Assembly (NCBI GenBank): GCA_023525975.1
Contig: CM042032.1
Span: 21,954,001 to 22,018,000, forward strand
DNA length: 64,000 nt
Direction of reading: 5' to 3'
DNA from: Smallanthus sonchifolius
Taxonomy: Eukaryota; Streptophyta; Magnoliopsida; Asterales; Asteraceae
In this document: piece after piece, positions 34,560-45,861 of the stretch
Layout of the letters: each line of letters opens with the position of its first letter
How positions within the stretch are numbered: the first letter of the stretch is position 1
The notes under the pieces: model-generated
Told to the model about the DNA's origin: nothing
Seen by the model: only the letters and a program-made list of their open reading frames with translations
The model's database searches: none
Translations under genes and position numbers: made by a program

Positions 34560-34880
34560 CTATGGGTTTCATTCGAAAACGTTTTGTCCGAAATCTTATT
34601 CGATCGAAATCTTTTTCAGTCGAAATCTATCTTGGTCGAAATCTTTCTTGGTCGATATCTCTTTTCGACCGAAAACTAACCAGTTAAAAATATCTTTTAC
34701 TCAGTGACTATTTCGTTCGAAAACAATTGTCCAAAAACTCTTTTCGTTCGAAATCTCCCATCCGTGAACTATCTCGTTCGAAAACATCTGTCTGAAATCA
34801 TGCCGTTCGAAAATACTTTTCGGACGATCAATAGTTTTCGGACCATTCATGAACTTTTCGGGCGATTCAACTATTCTTGA
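34560..34880. repeat. G: cluster of TTCGAAA / TCGACCGAAA motifs
   Basis: About fifteen short motifs built on TTCGAAA, TCGAAATC or TTTTCGGAC occur in 320 bases, often 20-25 bases apart. Several are self-complementary (TTCGATCGAA type). The function is unknown. Confidence 0.7.
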
Positions 34881-35239
34881 TCAAATTCCTCGTTTTTTAT
34901 TCAAGCTTCGATCTTTTTACGTCCAAAACTTATTTCTTGCTTCCATGAAGCTAGATATATACTTTTTAAGTGAAATCACACATAAAAATCCCATCTTCGA
35001 TTGAAAACCCACTTTGAAACCCTAAAAACCCATTTTCAAATCTATAACTCGAATCTGGAACTGTTTTGTTACTTGTTTCCGCTTGATTCCTTCTTCTCCA
35101 GTCCGTGGGAATGTTCCAGCAACGACCTAGAGCAACACGAAGGTCTCGGGTGGATCTTTGGAGCCTTCTCTCTCTAGTCTCTCTCTCTAGGTTGAAGTGA
35201 AGAAGATGATGTGTGGGGAGTGGAGAGGTGTAGGATGGA

Positions 35240-35272
35240 TGTTTTACAAGATGGTTCTGTTTAGTTGAGATT
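35240..35272 (-). repeat. B: 3' LTR, outer fragment left of element F
   Basis: TGTTTTACAAGATGG onward matches the start of the A LTR, which has a longer TGTTGGAACGTGAAAG version. After 33 bases it is interrupted by element F, and resumes at 45993 with a 16-base overlap. Confidence 0.75.
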
Positions 35273-36284
35273 TGTGACAACCCGACATTTCAGGTCAATA
35301 TCCGTATACATTATGAACAAGTTTACATTACAATAAACGAGTTTACATTATAATTACTTTTGTGATTTATTTAATTTCACAAACAAGGACTTTAGAGTCT
35401 AGCAAAGATCGTACATGGTCTCAATTTATACTTGGGTAATTCTAGGAATTACCGGTGCAAGTACCAGTACAAACCGACTAAGACGAACAATAGTGGATAA
35501 ATTAAATATCCAAGCGTATACGTTTCGTTGGTCAATAACTTATTTTTAGAATAAATCATATAGTATACGTAAAAGTAAACTAACAAACTCTTTCGAAAAC
35601 GCTATTGGGTAGCGTCACTTTTAGGTGTTTATACCTACAAATAATCACCTCAACGGATTATACAATCCAAGATTTCAATGTTTTTCTTTAACGAGCCATA
35701 AACTTGTTAAATTTATAATACCGTGAGAAAATAAACCAAATTAAACTACCACCTTTTGAAACTCTAATCGATATTAAGTTACACTTAAATCAAATGGTTT
35801 GATTTATTTTAACCTCAAACCCACTTATTTGACTTCTCGGTCGAAGGGCAGAGGAAACCATCCCCAATCTCACATATTTTCAAATTAACCCATACTCCCA
35901 CTTGTGAAAAACTCAGAACATAACCATACTCCTTTCAATCATTTTTCTCACAATTCCCATTTATCTCTCATTTTCATACGGCAAACATTCCAATTCTCTT
36001 CATTTCGAAGTCCAGTTTCAAGGCGAAATTCACCATAATTTGCTGTTTTAAGAAGAATTTCAAGTGTTTCTGCAGAAGATTCAAGACTTTTCTCTGTTTT
36101 CTCTCATCAATTTCATTCCTGTTTTTAAGGTAAAAACTCGATATTTTTCATATTATGTTCTTCAAAACCGTAGCTAAACGTACAAAATGTTTAAACGCAA
36201 GAAAGATAATAAGAAGAGTGTGTCGAATTCAAGTTTAAAACATAAAAATATGCAGGACTGATTCTGTCAAACAGAAGTCCAGTA

Positions 36285-36726
36285 ATCGAAACTAGGAGTT
36301 TCGATACCAGTTAACTCAATCGAAACTAGGAGTTTCGATACCTGTTGATCCATCGAAACTAGGAGTTTTGATGTCTTTTACTCAATCGAAACTAGGTAGT
36401 TTCGATAGCAAATACTCAATCGAAACTAGGTAGTTTCGATACCTTTTCTCAATCGAAACTAGGTAGTTTCGATAGCAAATACTCAATCGAAACTAGGTAG
36501 TTTCGATACCTTTTCTCAATCGAAACTAGGTAGTTTCGATAGCAAATACTCAATCGAAACTAGGTAGTTTCGATACCTTTTCTCAATCGAAACTAGGTAG
36601 TTTCGACTCCTGACCACTCCATCGAAACTAAGTAGTTTCGACACTCATATACCCAATCGAAACTAAGAAGTTTCGACACCTGTACAACAGTCCCAGTTGG
36701 GCAGTAACTCAAAACTACTTTATAAC
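36285..36726 (+). promoter_or_regulatory. F: twelve palindromes followed by TATAAC, candidate LTR promoter
   Basis: Twelve copies of TCGAAACTAGGTAGTTTCGA or close variants (arms of about 9 bp, centre GG) occur at roughly 30-base spacing. The spacers alternate between GATAGCAAATACTCAA and GATACCTTTTCTCAA, so the middle six copies form three 60-base double units. TATAAC follows at 36721. The copy in the 3' LTR is at 44478-44919. Confidence 0.8.
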
Positions 36727-36905
36727 AAAACATGTGTTGGAAAACTAAAACGATATTTAAACAAACACAATCAGATTTACAAGGTCGGTGAACAATTTAC
36801 AATTAAGACGTTGGTCTTAACAACAATTTACCCTTTGTATCTAGGGTACGAATAGTCAAGGTTGACTACAACAAGTTTTATCACAAGTATATACACAAAC
36901 TCAAG

Positions 36906-37402
36906 GTGAGTTTCACGGCCCCTTTTTACTGTTTTCAATATTTGGGGGAAAAACATACTTACAATTATTTTATGGGATAACAAGAGAATAAGACACGACT
37001 TGTATGTTTACATGAGATGAGAACAACAATTTGAGGCCGGAAAAGTCCCCTGGAACAACGTAGTAACCATTAACTGTAGCCTAGGGTCCTATGAATAGTA
37101 CTATGGAGAGTGACGTCTCCCGGTCATGGTTAGTCGCGCTAACCACAATCTGGAGGATTTATGGCCGCATAGAACCGGATAACGAAATTAGGGGCGTGTA
37201 CAATTGTCATGGTTTGGTTACGCCTCATGTAGGAACATATTATTTGTATTCCTAGCTAGTTTACAAATGGGTCAACAATTCTTATTCTGTTTATCACATA
37301 CAACTGAAACTATTTACGAACAATGAAATTTTGCAAAGAACTATTTGATTAAACCTGTGAACTCACCAACCTCGTGTTGACGATTTTAAGTATGTTTTTC
37401 AG
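36906..37402 (+). other. F: candidate leader intron inside the LTR
   Basis: A near-consensus donor, CAAG followed by GTGAGT (cut after 36905), and an acceptor, TATGTTTTTCAG (ending 37402), bracket 497 bases between the TATA-like run and the primer-binding site. If spliced, the genomic RNA would lose part of U5, so splicing would apply only to mRNA. This is a prediction from splice-site appearance. Confidence 0.4.
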
Positions 37403-37673
37403 GTAACTGAACGTGATTTCAAGGTTAGCAATGTAGATTACATGCATGCACGATGGATACTACTCAAGGAGGATTTCCCTTGTATAACTCATCGAATTGA
37501 GTCATATTTGTGAAATCTTAATGTTTTGTAAACTCATTTTACATTTTGTAATGTAAAACTTTAAACTCATTTATGTATCCATTTATCATGTATGTGTTTG
37601 CGGTAATCATATGCTTTGGAAACCAGTGAACGTCGTGCCTCGCGTTTCCGCCTTGGCGGGGTGTGACAGAACT

Positions 37674-37687
37674 TGGTATCAGAGCCA
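37674..37687 (+). other. F: primer-binding site, initiator tRNA-Met
   Basis: TGGTATCAGAGCCA begins five bases after the 5' LTR and is complementary to 14 bases of the initiator tRNA-Met 3' end. Confidence 0.95.
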
Positions 37688-37794
37688 TTGATTATAGTGA
37701 ACTAGGAATCTAAATTGGAACCTAGTCTATAATCTAAATGACTCACTAAAACGTTTTCATTGCATAAGCATTGCATGACCAGTCATTTTGTCAT

Positions 37795-38574
37795 ATGGAT
37801 ATTGTAGTCACAAGCATGTCGTCACATTCACATTCTGATCCCGTCTCTGACACTGAATCAAATGAGGAATTTTCCGCCTCATGTCCCAAAAATCAAGTAC
37901 AAACCCGTAGCTCCACACCACCTAAAGTCGCCTTGGGAAAACCGCCTGTCGTCTACCGAAAGAAAAGCGGAGGACCAGTTAAGGTGCAAAGCGCTAGGAA
38001 GAAGGTTCGAATTCCACGCAAAAGGAATCTAGCAGCCCGTGACCCAGAAGACTTGGTGGCTGGTGAAGAACCACCTAGGCAAAGACCCTGCTACCACCCT
38101 ACTGTGGGAACTATCCGTTGGATGCCCCGTACTCTGGCACGCTGGAGGGAGATGGAGAGCATTCCATCTACCTTTGAGCTTGGAGAGTCTTCTAACTCCC
38201 CAACACCCCTACCCCACACTGGGGAAGCCATAGAGCTCACTGTGCCTACCTTGGTAGCTCGCGTTCGTACGCATGAGGAGCGTCTTGATGATCTCCTAGA
38301 TGACATCCGGGCACAGGGGGATGCAGCCACGCGACTTCGTCAAGGACTCGGATCTCGAGTTCAGACTCTAGATGACCGCACCCGAAACATACAGGATGCC
38401 ACTAACTATCTAGAATTGAGAGCTGACATGGACTGGCAGTTCACTGTCACTGTCCGAGACATGGTGGAAGCACTGGAGGAAAGGACTTTGGCTGCAGAAT
38501 TTGTGGCTAGAGCAAGCTTTGTTATGGCAGGACTTGCCATGATGATTGGATTGTACTCTCACTTCTTCTTCTAA
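37795..38574 (+). CDS. F: ORF0, coiled-coil protein with C-terminal membrane anchor, upstream of gag
   Basis: An intact 259-codon frame lies between the primer-binding site and gag, where most chromoviruses have only leader. The first ATG in frame is 37795 (MDIVVTSMSS); the frame is open a little further upstream. Residues about 1-50 are Ser/Pro/Asp-rich, and 55-90 strongly basic with NLS-like runs (KKVRIPRKRN). The middle is Pro/Arg-rich with TIRWMPRTLARW. Residues about 155-235 have heptad spacing suggesting coiled coil (RVRTHEERLDDLLDDIRAQ). The end is a hydrophobic run, FVMAGLAMMIGLYSHFFF, with nothing after it, as in tail-anchored membrane proteins. I do not recognise a family. It keeps its frame in a young element, so it may be functional. 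Confidence 0.75.
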   Translation: MDIVVTSMSSHSHSDPVSDTESNEEFSASCPKNQVQTRSSTPPKVALGKPPVVYRKKSGGPVKVQSARKKVRIPRKRNLAARDPEDLVAGEEPPRQRPCYHPTVGTIRWMPRTLARWREMESIPSTFELGESSNSPTPLPHTGEAIELTVPTLVARVRTHEERLDDLLDDIRAQGDAATRLRQGLGSRVQTLDDRTRNIQDATNYLELRADMDWQFTVTVRDMVEALEERTLAAEFVARASFVMAGLAMMIGLYSHFFF

Positions 38575-38811
38575 ACCTATTATGGGCGGGTTGTGCCCAT
38601 AGTACATTATGTAGTTTAAAACTTTAGTACTGATGAGGTCATGAGAACCCATCACTTTTGTATCCGTTTCTTTTGGGAACAATGTACTATGAATGTTTTA
38701 ACTATGTATATAATGGTTTATGTTTTGATGTTGTCGTATCCTTATGCCATGTGCTATCATTATTGTCATATAATGTTGTTTCTTTTTAATTGATGTGTTA
38801 GAAAGAACGTC

Positions 38812-41800
38812 ATGGCACCAAAGCGTAGCACACCCCGTAACACTACTGGAGACAACAACGAGACAATTTCTCCAAATGTGGAACAACTTATAGCACAGCG
38901 AGTAGCTGCTGCCATGCAACAGTATGAGGCGAATCGAAATAGTGGAGGAGGAAACGGCAGTGGTACCGGTGCAGGAGGTGCAGGAGGAAGCGGTACAGCT
39001 GGAGGTTCCGGAGGTAATAGAATAAATAAGCCGTAACACATGGTCATGATCCGAATTATTGACGTTATGACTTGTAATTCTACAGATGCTCCAAATAGAA
39101 AGTGCTCCTACAAGGCCTTTCTATCTTGCAAACCCCGTAACTTCAATGGCACCGAGGGTGCAGTTGGACTAATGAGATGGATAGAGAAGATGGAATCAGT
39201 GATTGATATCAGTGAATGCACCGCTGACTGCATGGTGAAGTATTCTACATGCTCATTCACTGATAAAGCTTTAACCTGGTGGAATTCACAAGTAAAGACT
39301 TTGGGAAGGCAGACAGCATATGAGTTGTCATGGGAAGACCTGAAGGCCATGATGATCGAGGAATATTGTCCTCGAAATGAGTTACAAAAGATCGAATCTG
39401 AAATGTGGAATTTGCAAATGACAGGAGATGATGTTGCTGGCTACACTGACCGATTCAATGAGTTAGCAATCTTGGTTCCACACATGGTTACCCCAGAATA
39501 CAAGAAGGTTGAAAGATATTTGTGGGGTCTCGCACCTCAAATCCGAAGTCTGGTGACTTCATCGAACCCTATGGATGCCAAGAGCGCCATAACTCTGGCT
39601 TTCAAACTAAGGGATAATGCTGTACATGATGGTTTGTTTAAGAAGAAGGAGACCGAGGAAGGAAAGTCTGGGGAAAAGAGGAAATGGTTTGGAAAACCAA
39701 TTAACCAAAACAAGAATCAAAGTTACAAGAGACCTGAAACTATGAAAGCCTTTGTCGCCAACACTGTGGAACAAAATGGATACCTTGGAACACTACCAAG
39801 GTGTGACAAGTGTGGATATCATCACAGTGGAAGGTGTACTCAATGTGGAAAATGTAAAAAGTATGGGCACCTAGCCCATAACTGTTGGAGCAATGCAAAC
39901 TCTAATAAGACAAATCAAGTAACAGGAAAGGGCAACCCAGGAACAGGGAGGATGAATCAGGGATGCTTTGAGTGTGGAGATCCAAAGCACTTCAGAAAAG
40001 ACTGTCCAAAGTTGAAGAACCGAAACGACAATCAGGCCCGTGGAAGAGCATTTGTGATGGGGGCTGGTGACGCACGACAAGATCCAAACATTGTCACTGG
40101 TACGTTCCCGATAAATAATCACTATGCCTCTATACTTTTCGATACGGGTGCTGATTTGAGTTTTGTGTCAAATGACTTTAAGTCCCTACTCGGTATTAAG
40201 CCCAGTAAACTAGACCAAAAGTATACAATTGAATTAGCGAACGGAAAATTAATTAATACCGAAGAAGTCATTCAGGGTTGTACCTTATGTCTTAAAAACC
40301 ACACATTTAGTATAGATCTGTTACCCATTGATTTAGGAAGCTTTGACGTTGTTATTGGCATGGATTGGTTGTCAAAGAATCATGCCGAGATTGTTTGTTT
40401 TGAGAAAATTGTCCAAATCCCACTCCCAAACGGAGAAATTCTTTCGATTCAAGGTGAGAAGAGTGGAGTAACGTTAAGGATGATAAACTGCATGAAAGCT
40501 CGTAAGTGTTTACGTAAAGGCTATTGCGTGTTTCTGGCTCACGTCGTCGAAAAGAAACCCAAGGAACGTCGACTTGAATATATTCCAATCGTTAAGGAAT
40601 ATCCCGAAGTTTTTCCTGAAGACTTACCTGGATTACCACCACCGAGGCAAGTCGAATTCCGAATCGATTTGGTACCAGGATCCGCACCGATTGCGCGATC
40701 GCCGTATCGATTAGCACCTTCTGAAATGCAAGAATTATCAAATCAACTACAAGAGTTGCTTGATAAAGGTTTCATAAGACCGAGTTTCTCACCTTGGGGA
40801 GCTCCGGTCCTATTTGTAAAGAAAAAGGATGGAACCTTTAGGATGTGTATTGATTACCGAGAATTAAACAAGCTTACAATCAAGAACCGATACCCACTTC
40901 CTCGAATAGACGATTTGTTCGATCAACTACAAGGTTCTAGCTTCTATTCAAAAATTGATCTACGTTCAGGGTATCATCAATTAAGAATCCAAGAAGAAGA
41001 TGTACCAAAGACAGCATTTAGGACTCGTTACGGTCACTACGAGTTCCTAGTTATGCCATTTGGTTTGACGAACGCACCAGCTGTCTTCATGGATCTCATG
41101 AACCGCGTGTGTAAACCATACTTGGATAAATTCGTGATTGTGTTTATCGATGACATATTAATATATTCACGAACCAAGGAGGATCATGAACATCATCTTA
41201 AATTAATCTTAGAACTACTCAGAAACGAGAAACTTTACGCTAAATTCTCTAAGTGTGAGTTTTGGATCCAAGAAGTGCATTTTCTTGGACATGTCATCAA
41301 CAAGGAAGGAATTCACGTTGATCCGTCAAAAATTGAAGCGATCAAAAACTGGGAAGCACCAAAGACTCCGACAGAAGTACGTCAATTTTTAGGTTTGGCC
41401 GGTTATTACAGACGATTCATCGAGAATTTTTCAAAAATAGCCTTGCCTTTAACCAAACTAACCCAGAAAGAAAATAAGTATGATTGGAATGACAAGCAAG
41501 AGTCAGCTTTTCAAATACTAAAGCAGAAGCTGTGTAGTGCACCAATTCTATCCCTTCCTGAGGGAATCGACAATTTTGTCGTATACTGCGATGCATCACA
41601 CCAAGGACTGGGTTGTGTGTTAATGCAAAGAGACAAAGTCATCGCATATGCCTCACGACAACTAAAAGTGCACGAAAAGAATTATACGACCCCCGACTTG
41701 GAATTGGGTGCAGTTGTGTTTGCGCTCAAAATTTGGAGACATTACCTTTACGGTACAAGATGTACTATCTTTACTGATCACAAGAGTCTCCAGCATATCT

Positions 41801-43431
41801 TTGATCAAAAGGAACTTAACATGAGACAACGTCGTTGGGTAGAACTACTAAACGATTATGATTGTGATATCAAGTACCATCCCGGGAAAGCCAATGTCGT
41901 AGCGGACGCTTTAAGTCGCAAAGAACGAGTTAAAACTCTTCGTGTTCGTGCCTTAGGATTGACAATTCATACGAATCTTACTACTCAAATTCGGATGGCA
42001 CAACATGAGGCAATCAAAGAAGAAAACATTCAGAATGAAGCTTTACGAGGAATGATAAAGCAATTGGAGTCTAAGTCAGATGACACTTTATACTTCATGA
42101 ATAGAATTTGGGTGACACGTTTTGGTAACTTACGGGAGCTAGTTATGGACGAAGCCCACAAGTCCAGGTACTCCATTCACCCAGGTTCAGATAAGATGTA
42201 TAAGGATCTAAAAGAATTATATTGGTGGCCCAATATGAAAGGAGATATTGCCACATATGTCAGTAAATGCCTAACGTGCTCAAAAGTAAAAGCCGAACAT
42301 CAGAAACCGTCTGGTTTACTACAGCAACCTGAAATTCCCCAATGGAAATGGGAACAAATTTCTATGGATTTCATAACAAAATTACCCAGGACTTCCAGTG
42401 GTTATGATACCATATGGGTTATTGTCGACCGATTAACAAAATCTGCTCACTTTCTGCCAATGAAAGAAACTGACAAAACCGAGAAACTTGCAAAGCTTTA
42501 TATCAAGGAAATTGTGGCTAGGCATGGAGTGCCAATTTCTATTATATCGGATAGAGATAGCAGATTTGTGTCTAGAATCTGGAAATCATTACAAGAAGCC
42601 ATGGGCACACGTCTTGACATGAGCACGGCATATCACCCACAAACAGATGGTCAAAGCGAAAGGACCATTCAAACATTAGAAGATATGCTCCGTGCATGTG
42701 TAATGGATTTCGGAGGAAATTGGGATACCCATTTACCATTAGCTGAGTTCTCCTACAATAACAGCTACCATACGAGCATTAAGGCAGCTCCGTTTGAAGC
42801 TTTATATGGTCGTAAATGCCGCTCACCGTTATGTTGGGCGGAAGTTGGTGAAAAACATTTGACAGGCCCTGAGATTGTCCAGGAAACCACTAATAAGATT
42901 TTCAAAATTAAGGACCGTTTGAAAGCGGCCCGAGATAGACAAAAGAGCTATGCTGACAACAGACGAAAACCATTAGAATTTCAAATTGGTGACCGAGTAA
43001 TGTTAAAAGTCTCACCATGGAAAGGCGTTGCAAGGTTTGGTAACCGTGGTAAGCTCAACCCTAGATACGTTGGTCCGTTCGAAATACTGGCTAGGGTTGG
43101 CCCTGTAGCTTACAAACTCAAGCTACCACAAGAACTAAACAATATACATGATACGTTTCATGTATCAAATCTCAAGAAGTGTTTATCAGACGAGACACTA
43201 ATTATACCGTCTGACGAGATTCATATTGACGATAAACTTCATTTCATCGAGCAACCAATTGAGATATCAGATTGGAAGGTTCAAAAGCTGAGACGTAGTC
43301 GGATCAAACTGGTTAAAGTACGTTGGAACTCAAAACGTGGTCCTGAGTATACATGGGAACGAGAGGACCAAATGAAAACAAAATACCCATCCTTGTTTAA
43401 GGATACACCAGTTCAAGATGACACAAATTGA
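38812..43431 (+). CDS. F: gag-pol polyprotein of a chromovirus
   Basis: The gag start MAPKRSTPRNTT at 38812 is followed in the same frame by TAA at 39034-39036 and ATG at 39040, after which 1463 codons are open. Counting from 39040: gag core 20-210; CCHC region 255-285 and CFECGDPKHFRKDC from 309; protease D-T-G at about 368; RT with FIDD at 702-705; RNase H (YCDASHQGLG) from about 849; integrase zinc domain around 1045-1085; catalytic D1110, D1171 and E1207 (35 residues between the last two); and an end resembling a chromodomain (VKVRWNSKRGPEYTWE, from about 1427). Only the TAA in the gag linker is suspicious: it may be a recent CAA-to-TAA change or be bypassed by readthrough or reinitiation. 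Confidence 0.93.
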
Positions 43432-43454
43432 ATTTCGGGACGAAATTCTGTTAA

Positions 43455-43465
43455 CATGGGGAGAA
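43455..43465 (+). other. F: polypurine tract
   Basis: CATGGGGAGAA lies directly before the 3' LTR and is the expected plus-strand primer. Confidence 0.85.
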
Positions 43466-45861
43466 TGTGACAACCCGACATTTCAGGTCAATATCCGTAT
43501 ACATTATGAACAAGTTTACATTACAATAAACGAGTTTACATTATAATTACTTTTGTGATTTATTTAATTTCACAAACAAGGACTTTAGAGTCTAGCAAAG
43601 ATCGTACATGGTCTCAATTTATACTTGGGTAATTCTAGGAATTACCGGTGCAAGTACCAGTACAAACCGACTAAGACGAACAATAGTGGATAAATTAAAT
43701 ATCCAAGCGTATACGTTTCGTTGGTCAATAACTTATTTTTAGAATAAATCATATAGTATACGTAAAAGTAAACTAACAAACTCTTTCGAAAACGCTATTG
43801 GGTAGCGTCACTTTTAGGTGTTTATACCTACAAATAATCACCTCAACGGATTATACAATCCAAGATTTCAATGTTTTTCTTTAACGAGCCATAAACTTGT
43901 TAAATTTATAATACCGTGAGAAAATAAACCAAATTAAACTACCACCTTTTGAAACTCTAATCGATATTAAGTTACACTTAAATCAAATGGTTTGATTTAT
44001 TTTAACCTCAAACCCACTTATTTGACTTCTCGGTCGAAGGGCAGAGGAAACCATCCCCAATCTCACATATTTTCAAATTAACCCATACTCCCACTTGTGA
44101 AAAACTCAGAACATAACCATACTCCTTTCAATCATTTTTCTCACAATTCCCATTTATCTCTCATTTTCATACGGCAAACATTCCAATTCTCTTCATTTCG
44201 AAGTCCAGTTTCAAGGCGAAATTCACCATAATTTGCTGTTTTAAGAAGAATTTCAAGTGTTTCTGCAGAAGATTCAAGACTTTTCTCTGTTTTCTCTCAT
44301 CAATTTCATTCCTGTTTTTAAGGTAAAAACTCGATATTTTTCATATTATGTTCTTCAAAACCGTAGCTAAACGTACAAAATGTTTAAACGCAAGAAAGAT
44401 AATAAGAAGAGTGTGTCGAATTCAAGTTTAAAACATAAAAATATGCAGGACTGATTCTGTCAAACAGAAGTCCAGTAATCGAAACTAGGAGTTTCGATAC
44501 CAGTTAACTCAATCGAAACTAGGAGTTTCGATACCTGTTGATCCATCGAAACTAGGAGTTTTGATGTCTTTTACTCAATCGAAACTAGGTAGTTTCGATA
44601 GCAAATACTCAATCGAAACTAGGTAGTTTCGATACCTTTTCTCAATCGAAACTAGGTAGTTTCGATAGCAAATACTCAATCGAAACTAGGTAGTTTCGAT
44701 ACCTTTTCTCAATCGAAACTAGGTAGTTTCGATAGCAAATACTCAATCGAAACTAGGTAGTTTCGATACCTTTTCTCAATCGAAACTAGGTAGTTTCGAC
44801 TCCTGACCACTCCATCGAAACTAAGTAGTTTCGACACTCATATACCCAATCGAAACTAAGAAGTTTCGACACCTGTACAACAGTCCCAGTTGGGCAGTAA
44901 CTCGAAACTACTTTATAACAAAACATGTGTTGGAAAACTAAAACGATATTTAAACAAACACAATCAGATTTACAAGGTCGGTGAACAATTTACAATTAAG
45001 ACGTTGGTCTTAACAACAATTTACCCTTGGTATCTAGGGTACGAATAGTCAAGGTTGACTACAACAAGTTTTATCACAAGTATATACACAAACTCAAGGT
45101 GAGTTTCACGGCCCCTTTTTACTGTTTTCAATATTTGGGGGAAAAACATACTTACAATTATTTTATGGGATAACAAGAGAATAAGACACGACTTGTATGT
45201 TTACATGAGATGAGAACAACAATTTGAGGCCGGAAAAGTCCCCTGGAACAACGTAGTAACCATTAACTGTAGCCTAGGGTCCTATGAATAGTACTATGGA
45301 GAGTGACGTCTCCCGGTCATGGTTAGTCGCGCTAACCACAATCTGGAGGATTTATGGCCGCATAGAACCGGATAACGAAATTAGGGGCGTGTACAATTGT
45401 CATGGTTTGGTTACGCCTCATGTAGGAACATATTATTTGTATTCCTAGCTAGTTTACAAATGGGTCAACAATTCTTATTCTGTTTATCACATACAACTGA
45501 AACTATTTACGAACAATGAAATTTTGCAAAGAACTATTTGATTAAACCTGTGAACTCACCAACCTCGTGTTGACGATTTTAAGTATGTTTTTCAGGTAAC
45601 TGAACGTGATTTCAAGGTTAGCAATGTAGATTACATGCATGCACGATGGATACTACTCAAGGAGGATTTCCCTTGTATAACTCATCGAATTGAGTCATAT
45701 TTGTGAAATCTTAATGTTTTGTAAACTCATTTTACATTTTGTAATGTAAAACTTTAAACTCATTTATGTATCCATTTATCATGTATGTGTTTGCGGTAAT
45801 CATATGCTTTGGAAACCAGTGAACGTCGTGCCTCGCGTTTCCGCCTTGGCGGGGTGTGACA
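43466..45861 (+). repeat. F: 3' LTR (2396 bp)
   Basis: Same length as the 5' LTR. The two differences I find are A versus G at 36710/44903 and T versus G near 36840/45033. Confidence 0.97.

Larger units (their letters stand above)
33598..35239 (-). repeat. G: LTR-like remnant, right part
   Basis: This continues the sequence left at 25121. It holds hairpin units at 33920-34269, a cluster of TTCGAAA-type motifs at 34560-34880, and, near its right end, a pyrimidine-rich stretch that on the minus strand looks like a transcript leader (CTCTCCACTCCCC, then CT/GA repeats). It ends where the B LTR begins at 35240. The 104-codon minus-strand ORF at 34966-35280 crosses the B LTR and element F boundaries, so I do not count it as a gene. 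Confidence 0.45.
35273..37668 (+). repeat. F: 5' LTR (2396 bp)
   Basis: It starts TGTGACAACCCGAC and ends GGGGTGTGACA. A palindrome array lies at 36285-36677, then a TATA-like run at 36721, and a possible intron at 36906-37402. Confidence 0.97.

Noticed and set aside
24790..35239. E and G as the two LTRs of one element
   Set aside because: Their terminal sequences (TGTGACAACCC on the minus strand for E, TGTTTGAAATGCCCC on the plus strand for G) and contents do not match.
34966..35280. 104-codon minus-strand ORF
   Set aside because: It runs across the junctions of G, the B LTR and element F, so it was created by insertions.
36285..36677. Regular palindromic array with spacers that resembles a CRISPR array
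   Set aside because: The spacers are repeated (two alternate sequences), the array lies inside both LTRs of a plant retrotransposon, and no cas-like gene is present.
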